Shown piece by piece: positions 34,622-42,012 of a stretch of DNA of 64,000 nucleotides. Below the pieces are notes generated by a model. The model had not been told where the DNA came from and searched no databases. It saw nothing but the letters and a program-made list of their open reading frames with translations. The position numbers and the translations under genes were made by a program. Positions within the stretch are counted from its first letter, which is position 1; every line of letters begins with the position of its first letter. This DNA is from Streptomyces sp. NBC_01304 (GTDB taxonomy: Bacteria; Actinomycetota; Actinomycetes; Streptomycetales; Streptomycetaceae), in contig NZ_CP109055.1 of assembly GCF_035975855.1 (NCBI RefSeq), positions 8,370,001-8,434,000 of the forward strand, written 5' to 3'.

Positions 34622-34854
34622 GGCTGCTTTTTGCGCCTAAACCGGCGCCGCTCTCGCGGACCTGGCTGGTCGCCGTCGGGGTTCTCAATTGATGGTTGCG
34701 GACCGTGGAGGGTGATTGTCTGCAGTCGCCCATTCGGCCCCCTGGCCGGGCAGGCACAGCTCAAACTGCGCATCCTGGAAGCCAGTTCCCCCCTTGTGGT
34801 GCAGCCGCGGCGGCCGACTTCCGCCTTGCCGCAGTACGGCCGAGGAGGTCCCAG

Positions 34855-35226
34855 GTGCGCAGGACACGGCGGTTCGCCCCGATGCTGGCCGGCGGTCTGT
34901 TCCTGCTCGCGGTCCTCCCGTACGACACCGCTCCGCAGGCCTCCGCGGCGGTCACCCACCGCCACGCGCGCGTGGCGCCCGATCCCGCTCCCCGGCCCTT
35001 CGGCGCGGTGTGCCGCACCGATGTGTCGGGCTCGCAGGTGGTCGCGTACTGCCACAACCCATACCCGGAGACGGACCGGGTCCGGCTGCACGTGGAGTGC
35101 GAGCAGTGGTGGGACATCGACTCGGACGCGAAGGACGTCGAGGTCGGCCCGTCGATGACCGTGCGCCTCAGCGGCCGGTGCTGGAAGGAGATCGGCACGG
35201 TCTGGGTGAGCCACAGCCCGGTCTGA
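34855..35226 (+). CDS. Small secreted protein of unknown function
   Basis: 123 residues from GTG 34855, supported by GAGGAGG eight bases upstream. N-terminal RRTRRFAPMLAGGLFLLAVL and an ASAA cleavage region near residue 32 form a signal peptide. The mature part of about 90 residues has four Cys (VCRTD, AYCHN, VECEQ, RCWKE) suited to two disulfides and a beta-rich pattern. Seen in streptomycetes, but I know no function. The palindrome CACGCGCGCGTG lies within it (34963-34974). Confidence 0.75.
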   Translation: MRRTRRFAPMLAGGLFLLAVLPYDTAPQASAAVTHRHARVAPDPAPRPFGAVCRTDVSGSQVVAYCHNPYPETDRVRLHVECEQWWDIDSDAKDVEVGPSMTVRLSGRCWKEIGTVWVSHSPV

Positions 35227-35272
35227 CCCGTCCCCGGCCGACCGCCCTTGGCCCGACTTCCCTCGGCCCGAA

Positions 35273-35950
35273 CTACGTGAAGAGCTCGGGCCGGCACATG
35301 AACGGATAGCCGCCCGCCTCGGCCGCGGCCGCCGCCGCGTCGCCGTCGCGGATCGCGTCGACGAGCCGCCCGTGGTCCATGTGCGTCTCGGGGCTGAGCT
35401 CCTCGTCCACGTCGTCCCGCAGCCACGCCCGCAGGACGTCGCCCAGGTCCGCGTAGAGCTCCGTGAGGACGTCGTTGTGCGCCGCCGCGACCACCGCCAG
35501 GTGGAAGGTGGCATCGGCCTCGATGAAGGCGTCCCGTTCCCGGGCCGTCCAGGCCTCCTCGCGCCGTACGAGCAGCGCGTCCAACTGCTTCAGCTCGCGC
35601 TCGGTGCGCCGCTCGGCCGCCAGCTGCGCCGCCCTGGACTCCAGCGTCGAGCGCAGCTCCGCGATGTGCCGGGGGTCGGCGTCGGCGAACCGGCGGTGCA
35701 TCACACCGGCCAGCTCACTGGTCGCCACGACGTATGTGCCCGAGCCCTGCCGGATGTCCAGGAGCCCGTTGTGCGCGAGTGCCCGCACCGCCTCACGCAC
35801 GGTGTTGCGCGCGACGCCCAGCTGCTCGACCAGCTCCGGCTCCGTGGGAATGCGGGTGCCGACCGGCCACTCGCCGGAAGTGATCTGATTCCGCAGCTCG
35901 GCGATGACCTGGTCGGCAAGGGCGGAGCGCCGGGGGGACGTGAGGGCCAT
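35273..35950 (-). CDS. FadR/GntR family transcriptional regulator
   Basis: 225 residues, ATG 35950. N-terminal winged helix: ALADQVIAELRNQI, TRIPTEPELVEQLGVARNTV and REAVRALAHNGLLDIRQGSG. The C-terminal FCD ligand domain has the pattern ARERDAFIEADATFHLAVVAA with a metal-binding Asp/His. Divergent from an MFS transporter gene whose start is directly preceded by a palindrome (36011-36025), so it probably controls that transporter and itself. Confidence 0.9.
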   Translation of the reverse strand: MALTSPRRSALADQVIAELRNQITSGEWPVGTRIPTEPELVEQLGVARNTVREAVRALAHNGLLDIRQGSGTYVVATSELAGVMHRRFADADPRHIAELRSTLESRAAQLAAERRTERELKQLDALLVRREEAWTARERDAFIEADATFHLAVVAAAHNDVLTELYADLGDVLRAWLRDDVDEELSPETHMDHGRLVDAIRDGDAAAAAAEAGGYPFMCRPELFT

Positions 35951-36010
35951 GGGCTTCCTTCAACGGTTCGGAACAGGAACGGGCTCGACTTCGCGACCGA
36001 CTGGACAACC

Positions 36011-36025
36011 AATCATCCCATGATT
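36011..36025. promoter_or_regulatory. Probable GntR operator (AATCAT-N3-ATGATT)
   Basis: Perfect inverted repeat AATCATCCCATGATT, followed at 36028 by another ATGAT half. It touches the first ATG of the MFS gene, so a protein bound here would block transcription initiation or translation start directly. Its AT content stands out from the surroundings. Confidence 0.7.
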
Positions 36026-36027
36026 CT

Positions 36028-37332
36028 ATGATGGTGCCCATGGCCAGTGAGGAACTCCAGACAACCACCCCGCCCCGGATACACGCGTCAAGCGCAGGCG
36101 CCGCGGTCGAACCGCCCGCCACGCGCGCGTGGCTGACGCGCCTGGTCGTCGTCGGGATCGTCCTGGCCGCCCTCAATCTGCGCCCCGCCATCACCAGCCT
36201 CGGCGCCCTCCTCGAAGAGGTCCGCGACGGGCTCGGCATGAGCGGCAGCGTCGCCGGACTGCTCACCTCCGTACCGCCGTTGTGCTTCGCCGCGTTCGGC
36301 GTGATGGCGCCCCGCCTCGCACGCCGCTTCGGCCCGGCCGCCGTGGTCTGCGCCGGCATGGTCGCGATCACCGCGGGCCTGCTGATCCGGCCCTTCATGG
36401 GCGGCACGGCCGGATTCCTGGCGGCCAGCGCGCTCGCGCTGATGGGCATCGCGGTCAGCAACGTCCTGATGCCGGTGATCGTCAAGCGCTGGTTCCCGGA
36501 CCGGGTCGGCTCGATGACCGGCCTCTACTCGATGGCCCTCGCCCTCGGCACCTCCGCCGCGGCCGCCGTCACGGTGCCGCTCACGGACGCCCTCGGCGGC
36601 AAGTGGGAGACCGGGCTCGCGGTGTGGGCGGTGCTCGCCGTGGCCGCCGTACTGCCGTGGATTCCGCTCGTACGCGACCGGGGTGCGGGCCCCACCGCGA
36701 GCGCCGCCCCGACCGCCGCCGCGGCGACCGACGGGCTGCGCATCACCCGCAGCCGTACCGCGTGGGCGCTCGCCGTCTACTTCGGGCTCCAGGCCACGGG
36801 CGCGTACATCACGATGGGCTGGATGCCGCAGATCTTCCGCGACGCCGGGGTGTCCCCGTCCACCGCGGGCGTGCTGCTCGCCGTGACCATGGCGGTGGGC
36901 GTACCTCTGTCCTTCGTCATCCCGCGCATGGCCGCGCGGATGAAGCACCAGGGCCCGATCGCCGCGGCGCTCGGCGTGTGCGGGCTGATCGGCTATGCGG
37001 GGCTCTACCTCGCGCCGGCCGGCGGCGCGTGGGTGTGGGCGCTGCTGCTCGGCGTCTCCAACTGTTCGTTCCCGCTCGCCCTCACGATGGTCGGCATGCG
37101 CTCCAGGACCGGGACCGGCGTGGTCAAGCTGTCCGCCTTCGCGCAGAGCACCGGCTATCTGCTGTCGATCCCGGGCCCGCTCCTCGTCGGCGTGCTCTAC
37201 CAGCACAGCGGCGGCTGGACGCTGCCCATCGCGCTGATGGGCGCCATCCTGGTGCCGCAGATCGTGGTCGGCGTCCTGGCCGGCCGCAACCGCACGATCG
37301 AGGACGAGTGCGCTGCCCGCGGGGCCAATTGA
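36028..37332 (+). CDS. MFS transporter, CynX/NimT family
   Basis: 434 residues if ATG 36028 is used; ATG 36031 and 36040 are alternatives and none has a ribosome site, so a leaderless mRNA is possible. Twelve hydrophobic helices; LNLRPAITSLGALLEEV near residue 45 is the CynX/NimT signature, and APRLARRFGPAAVV is the loop 2-3 motif. Relatives move cyanate, nitroimidazole or organic anions. A central Ala/Thr-rich loop separates the two halves. A 38-residue partner protein follows. Probably controlled by the divergent GntR regulator. Confidence 0.9.
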   Translation: MMVPMASEELQTTTPPRIHASSAGAAVEPPATRAWLTRLVVVGIVLAALNLRPAITSLGALLEEVRDGLGMSGSVAGLLTSVPPLCFAAFGVMAPRLARRFGPAAVVCAGMVAITAGLLIRPFMGGTAGFLAASALALMGIAVSNVLMPVIVKRWFPDRVGSMTGLYSMALALGTSAAAAVTVPLTDALGGKWETGLAVWAVLAVAAVLPWIPLVRDRGAGPTASAAPTAAAATDGLRITRSRTAWALAVYFGLQATGAYITMGWMPQIFRDAGVSPSTAGVLLAVTMAVGVPLSFVIPRMAARMKHQGPIAAALGVCGLIGYAGLYLAPAGGAWVWALLLGVSNCSFPLALTMVGMRSRTGTGVVKLSAFAQSTGYLLSIPGPLLVGVLYQHSGGWTLPIALMGAILVPQIVVGVLAGRNRTIEDECAARGAN

Positions 37333-37375
37333 CCCCCCGGGTCGCACAGCGGGCAAAGGGTGCGAGACTGACCGC

Positions 37376-37492
37376 ATGCCTGTGCTTGACCCGAACCCCC
37401 AGAACGGCCAGAAGAAGCTGATGATCGTGCTCGGCGCGATGCTGGCCATCACCGTGATCATCGGCATCGTCGCGTCCATCGCCTCACCCTGA
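37376..37492 (+). CDS. SGM_5486 family transporter-associated microprotein
   Basis: 38 residues: a hydrophilic start MPVLDPNPQNGQKK and one membrane helix (LMIVLGAMLAITVIIGIVA). It is placed 43 bp after the CynX/NimT transporter, where this tiny family is found as I remember it. Too short for most gene finders, but start, composition and position all agree. Probably a small subunit or stabiliser of the transporter. Confidence 0.75.
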   Translation: MPVLDPNPQNGQKKLMIVLGAMLAITVIIGIVASIASP

Positions 37493-37673
37493 CGCCCGCC
37501 GCTGACCGGTCCGTCTTCGGCGATGGTGGGGTTAGCCCCCCATCCCCTAGGGGGTCAGTGTCAGGGGTAAGTGGGTGGATCTCCGGATGGGTTGAGGGCC
37601 GCCGATTCCGTACGTTCGAGAAGTACCGCGAACTCTCGCGGTGCCCCGCTCTCGAAACGCCACGGAGGCGACC

Positions 37674-37889
37674 ATGCCGGCCCGCACGCACACCCGGTCC
37701 CCGGAGCAGTCGCGAGGCAGCGTAGAGGTCAAGCTGCCGTGGTGGGCGGTCGCGCTGCCCACGATCGCCTTCGTGGTGCTCCTCATGCTGATCCTCAACC
37801 CGGCCGAGGCACAGGCCGCGAGCGGTCACCCCGGGGTGGCGGACTTCTTCGACCGCGTACAGGAATCCCTGCTGTTCCAGGCTCCCTGA
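37674..37889 (+). CDS. Small single-helix membrane protein, unknown function
   Basis: 71 residues from ATG 37674 with CGGAGG upstream. A polar, basic N-terminus of about 22 residues precedes one membrane helix (WWAVALPTIAFVVLLMLIL), then a short extracytoplasmic tail with HPGVADFFDRVQESLL. Seen in streptomycetes next to the SixA gene; no function known. Its upstream region (37530-37560) holds G- and C-runs with CCCCTAGGGG. Confidence 0.72.
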   Translation: MPARTHTRSPEQSRGSVEVKLPWWAVALPTIAFVVLLMLILNPAEAQAASGHPGVADFFDRVQESLLFQAP

Positions 37890-38023
37890 GAGCCTGTCTG
37901 ACCGCTGCCTCGTCGGCCGTTTTCGGGAGCGCTCGAACGACTGGCCACCCACCGGTCACCCATAGGGGCAGACCCCGTCAACTCCTTGCGCCCGTTGGCG
38001 CGTTTCATGCGAAGCTGGAACGC

Positions 38024-38542
38024 ATGAGTGTCGAAGCACCCCGCAGAATCGTCCTACTGAGGCATGCGAAGGCCGACTGGCCCCAGGTGTCCGACCACGA
38101 GCGACCGCTCGCCGAGCGCGGCCGCAAGGATGCTCCCGTCGCAGGGCGCAGACTGGCTGCTTCCGGCATCGCCTTCGATCTGGCCCTCTGCTCCACCGCG
38201 GAGCGCACCCGCGAGACCTGGAAGCTGGCCGTCCAGGAACTGCCCGAGCGCCCGCGCACCGTCTATGACGAGCGGCTGTACGAGGCCTCGCCGGGCGAGC
38301 TGATCGCCGTGCTCAACGAAACTCAGGACGACGTCTCCGACGTCCTCCTCATCGGCCACAACCCCGGCATGCAGGGCCTCGCCGACGTCCTCGCGGGCAG
38401 CGCCGAGGGCGACGCGCAGACCCGGATGGAACGGCGCGGCTTCCCGACGTCGGCGATCGCGATGCTGTCGTTCGCCGGCTCCTGGAAGGGGCTGGAGCCG
38501 GGAGTGGCCACCCTCTTCGACTTCTGGGCTCCGCACGAGTAG
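38024..38542 (+). CDS. SixA-like histidine phosphatase family protein
   Basis: 172 residues, ATG 38024. Histidine phosphatase core: LLRHAKADWPQ (RH catalytic motif) near residue 11, RPLAERGRKDAPVAGRRLA, CSTAERTRETWKLA, then LLIGHNPGMQGLADVLAG with the second catalytic His. Short SixA proteins dephosphorylate phosphohistidine on signalling proteins. It ends before a shared terminator and is convergent with serB. Confidence 0.9.
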   Translation: MSVEAPRRIVLLRHAKADWPQVSDHERPLAERGRKDAPVAGRRLAASGIAFDLALCSTAERTRETWKLAVQELPERPRTVYDERLYEASPGELIAVLNETQDDVSDVLLIGHNPGMQGLADVLAGSAEGDAQTRMERRGFPTSAIAMLSFAGSWKGLEPGVATLFDFWAPHE

Positions 38543-38572
38543 TTCATCTGGTTCATCCACCTTGTACGCGAC

Positions 38573-38609
38573 GGAGGGTCCCGGCGCCGCAGCGGCACCG
38601 GGACCCTCC
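38573..38609. terminator. Terminator between the SixA-like gene and serB
   Basis: A perfect 12-bp inverted repeat (38573-38584 and 38598-38609), with extra GCCG/CGGC-type pairing in the 13-nt loop, between the convergent stops at 38542 and 38633. Confidence 0.85.
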
Positions 38610-38632
38610 TTACGTACGACAGCGGCGGCCGG

Positions 38633-39847
38633 TCAGTCGCTGTGCGTGTCCGCCAGCTCGACCTCTTCGCGCGTGACGCCGAGCAGATACAACACGGTGT
38701 CCAGGAAGGGGAAGTTCACTGCGGTGTGCGCGGCCTCGCGCACCACCGGCTTGGCGTTGAAGGCGACCCCGAGACCGGCCGCGTTCAGCATGTCGAGGTC
38801 ATTGGCGCCGTCGCCGATCGCGACCGTCTGCTCCAGCGGCACCCCCGCCTCGTCCGCGAAGCGGCGCAGGAGACGGGCCTTGCCCGCGCGGTCGACGATG
38901 TCGCCGGTGACCTTGCCGGTGAGCTTGCCGTTCACGATCTCCAGGGTGTTGGCATGGGCGAAGTCCAGCCCGAGCCGCTCCATCAGATCGTCCGTGACCT
39001 GCGTGAACCCGCCCGAGACGACGCCCACTTGGTAGCCGAGGCGCTTCAGCGTACGGATCAGGGTGCGGGCGCCGGGCGTGAGCCGCACCTCGCTGCGGAC
39101 CTTGTCGACCACCGAGGCGTCGAGCCCTTCGAGCAGCGCCACGCGCGCGTGCAGCGACTGCTCGAAGTCCAGCTCTCCGCGCATCGCCGCCGCGGTCACC
39201 TCGGCGACCTTGTCCTCGCAGCCGGCATGGGCGGCGAACAGCTCGATGACCTCGTCCTGGATCAGGGTCGAGTCGACATCCATGACGATCAGCCGCTGGG
39301 CACGCCGGTGCAGCCCGGCCGAGACCACGGCGACATCGACGCCACGGGCGGCGGCCTCCGTGGCCAGCGCGGTGCGCAGCGGCTCGGTCTCCGCACCGGA
39401 CACGGTGAACTCGACCGCGGTGACCGGGTACTTGGCGAGCCGGAAGATCCGGTCGATGTTGCCGCCGGTCCCGGTGATGCAGGCGGCGATCGCGGCGGTC
39501 GACTCGGCGGTGAGTGGATGCCCGAGCACGGTGACGTGCGAACGGCCTTCGCCACGCGGCCTGTTGTCCCCTATGCCGGACATGACCTCGGCCTGCAGCT
39601 TCAGGGATTCGGCCCAGCTGTGCACGGTGGCCCGCAGCTCGCCCTCGTACCCGGCGGGCGGCGCGGTGACGAGCGCGCACAACACCATGCGCCCCCGCGT
39701 GACCACCTGCTCCAGGTCCACTACGTCCACGGAGAAGGCGGCGAGGGTGTCGAAGAGCCCGGCGGTGATGCCGGGCCGGTCCTTACCGAAGATCTTTACG
39801 AGAAGAGTGGGGACATCGGCATGCTGAGGGGGCTGAGATGCGCTCAT
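38633..39847 (-). CDS. serB: Phosphoserine phosphatase SerB
   Basis: 404 residues, ATG 39847. Two N-terminal ACT-like domains (about residues 10-175: TLLVKIFGKDRPGITAGLFD, then SHVTVLGHPL) precede the HAD domain: MDVDSTLIQDEVIELFA with the nucleophile Asp, VVSGGFTQV, and IGDGANDLDMLNAAGLG. This long form with regulatory ACT domains is typical of actinobacteria. It catalyses the last step of serine synthesis. Confidence 0.94.
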   Translation of the reverse strand: MSASQPPQHADVPTLLVKIFGKDRPGITAGLFDTLAAFSVDVVDLEQVVTRGRMVLCALVTAPPAGYEGELRATVHSWAESLKLQAEVMSGIGDNRPRGEGRSHVTVLGHPLTAESTAAIAACITGTGGNIDRIFRLAKYPVTAVEFTVSGAETEPLRTALATEAAARGVDVAVVSAGLHRRAQRLIVMDVDSTLIQDEVIELFAAHAGCEDKVAEVTAAAMRGELDFEQSLHARVALLEGLDASVVDKVRSEVRLTPGARTLIRTLKRLGYQVGVVSGGFTQVTDDLMERLGLDFAHANTLEIVNGKLTGKVTGDIVDRAGKARLLRRFADEAGVPLEQTVAIGDGANDLDMLNAAGLGVAFNAKPVVREAAHTAVNFPFLDTVLYLLGVTREEVELADTHSD

Positions 39848-39925
39848 GGTGCCCCCACCGTATCGGGCACAGATGAACGTTCGACGACCTGTCCCGCGTG
39901 CCGGACGCTCCGCGCTTCCCTTCAA

Positions 39926-40040
39926 ATCAGCCCGTCCGGCGTTTGAGGACAGAGGCCGAAGGCCGATTCGGGGGTCTAGGGGCGAAGCCCCAGGCCGTCC
40001 GCAGGACTTTCGGGAAGGGGCGGGGCGGGGAGAAAAGAAG
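39926..40040. repeat. Second copy of the composite hairpin modules
   Basis: 39926-39950 repeats the right inner arm of the 3458-3586 hairpin with one change, and about 40004-40040 repeats its right outer arm (ACTTTCGGGAAGGGGCGGGG with a GAAAAGAAG end). The left arms are missing, and the space between is filled by smaller local hairpins such as GGGGTCTAGGGGCGAAGCCCC (split). It ends 3 bp from the stop of the minus-strand streptophobe gene. Confidence 0.8.
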
Positions 40041-40042
40041 CC

Positions 40043-41776
40043 TCAGCCCCGACCCCGCGGCCCCTTACGAGGCGGAGGCGGCGGCCGGTCAGGCGGAGGC
40101 GGCGGAGGAGGCGGCACCGGCCACTCGCTCCCACCTTCCCGCGACCGCGACCGAGGCGGTGGCGGCGTAGGAGGCGGAGCCACCGGCCCCACCACAGTGG
40201 GCGCGCTGTACACATCGCCTGAAGGCCGTTCACCCGAAGACCGATCGCCCAAAGGCCGCAAATAGGGATTGGTCTCCTCCCTAGGAGGCCGATAAGAGGG
40301 CGGCGCCGGATCATAGGGCCCCGCCTGCCGCCCCGGCTGCGCAGCACCCGAAGCCTCCTGCGACCGGAGGACGGTCCCCTCGGCCCCCGCCCCCACCGCA
40401 AGCTTCGACGCCCGCCCACCCGCGGCCCCCGAAGCCCGGGCGAGCAGCGCCCCCAAGGCCCCCGCCCCCGCACCCCACGCCGCCCCGAGCAGCAGCGCCA
40501 TCCCGGCCTGCCCGTGCAGCTCGATCCCCGCCCCGAAGGCGTCGAAGCCGAGCACGGAGAGCGAGGCATCGGCCGATACCCCGGTCAGCCACACCATGAG
40601 CGGCAACGCGAGCGCGGTCACCGCGCCCAGCCGCAGCGCACACCGCCCCGCGAAGCCGAGCACGCTCATGTCCCGTACGAGCGGCGTACGCACCGCAGTC
40701 AGCACCCCCGCGAACAGCATCATCATCGCGACCGCGGCGCCGAGCAGCCACACCCGTCCGTCCAGCTCCGCGAGCCGCCCGAGGGTCACGGGCTTGTCGG
40801 CCGAGAGCGCAAGCAGCTCGTCGATCGGATCGGGCAGCAGCTTCGCCAGCTCACCGCTCGCCTCGCCGTCGAACGGCACGAGCAGGCCGAGCGGAATGCC
40901 GAGCCACACGCCGTTGGGCGCTCCGAGCAGGGCGGCTCCCGCTATCCGCTTCGGATGGTCGTCGCCGATCATCGCGTACGCGGCCGCCGCCAGCCCCGCC
41001 GCCACCGCCACCAGGACCACCGTCAGCAGCGCCGATGCCGCGGGCCTGACCATCCGGTGCAGCCCGTCGAGCGCCCGCGGCAGCGGTGTCCGGCGCGAGG
41101 CGAGCAGCGCGATGAGCAGCACCCCGATCACCCAGAGCGCCCCGCCCGCCAGCGAGGCCCCGGTGTCGACGGTGAAGCCGACCTTCGCCTCGGCGTCCGC
41201 CAAGTCGGCGATCTTGTCCGGAAGCAGTCCTCCGATGTCGCCGAGCCCGCCGGGCAGTTTGTCCTTGATGTCGTCCGGAAGGCCGCCACCGCCCGGCAGT
41301 TGGTCGAGCCCGAGCGAGGCGCCGTCAATCGTGATGAGGTCGTGACCGGCCCAGGCGAGCCCCCACAGCATCGCGAGGAACAGCGTCACCACCGACCCCA
41401 CGCGTGCGGCCAGTTCGGCTGGAGCGATCACCACGCCGGCCCCGCGCAGGGAACGCAGGAAGAACCACGCGAGCAACAGCGCGCCGACCAGGCCGACACC
41501 CAGCGGTGCCACATCGATCGCGGTCGTGGCCTCGGCCCCCTCCAGGCCGAACGCCGAGACATCGCCGGACGGGGTGACGGAGCCGCCCGCGCCGAGCACC
41601 ACCGCGGCAGCCGTCATCGGCCCGAGGTCCGCCGCCGCGTCCGCCCCGAGCAGATGCAGGCCGAGCGCCGCGACGCCCGCCATGCCGATCAGGGCCCAGC
41701 TCACCGCGGCGATGGCGGAGAGCAGCACATCCCCCCACCGAACGCCCTGAGTTGACCCGGTATTGCCCGTCTCCAT
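40043..41776 (-). CDS. Streptophobe family integral membrane protein
   Basis: 577 residues from ATG 41776. About ten hydrophobic helices in the first 470 residues, interrupted by Gly/Asp-rich periplasmic loops (LDQLPGGGGLPDDIKDKL and DKLPGGLGDIGGLLPDKI). The last 100 residues are Pro/Arg-rich and disordered, ending in long proline runs. I recall this Streptomyces-specific hydrophobic family under the name streptophobe, next to the FHA-ABC transporter as here. Function unknown. Divergent from the FHA-ABC gene by 236 bp. Confidence 0.8.
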   Translation of the reverse strand: METGNTGSTQGVRWGDVLLSAIAAVSWALIGMAGVAALGLHLLGADAAADLGPMTAAAVVLGAGGSVTPSGDVSAFGLEGAEATTAIDVAPLGVGLVGALLLAWFFLRSLRGAGVVIAPAELAARVGSVVTLFLAMLWGLAWAGHDLITIDGASLGLDQLPGGGGLPDDIKDKLPGGLGDIGGLLPDKIADLADAEAKVGFTVDTGASLAGGALWVIGVLLIALLASRRTPLPRALDGLHRMVRPAASALLTVVLVAVAAGLAAAAYAMIGDDHPKRIAGAALLGAPNGVWLGIPLGLLVPFDGEASGELAKLLPDPIDELLALSADKPVTLGRLAELDGRVWLLGAAVAMMMLFAGVLTAVRTPLVRDMSVLGFAGRCALRLGAVTALALPLMVWLTGVSADASLSVLGFDAFGAGIELHGQAGMALLLGAAWGAGAGALGALLARASGAAGGRASKLAVGAGAEGTVLRSQEASGAAQPGRQAGPYDPAPPSYRPPREETNPYLRPLGDRSSGERPSGDVYSAPTVVGPVAPPPTPPPPRSRSREGGSEWPVPPPPPPPPDRPPPPPRKGPRGRG

Positions 41777-42012
41777 CTGGATCCCCCGATCCGTGACGCA
41801 TTGTCCCGTTCGCGCATGATCCGTATGCACTCATGGGCGCTTACCACTCTCCGGGGCGGTTTCAAGGCAGTCAACGGGGCGTGCACCAGGGCGCGTACGC
41901 ACTCTTCACAAGGCCCGACTTTCGGACAGGGGGCTGAGCCTGAAATAGTTCCCCACGATGTTCGACATCCCTAGACTCCCCATGCATGGGGGCTAGCTCG
42001 GGGGACAACGTA

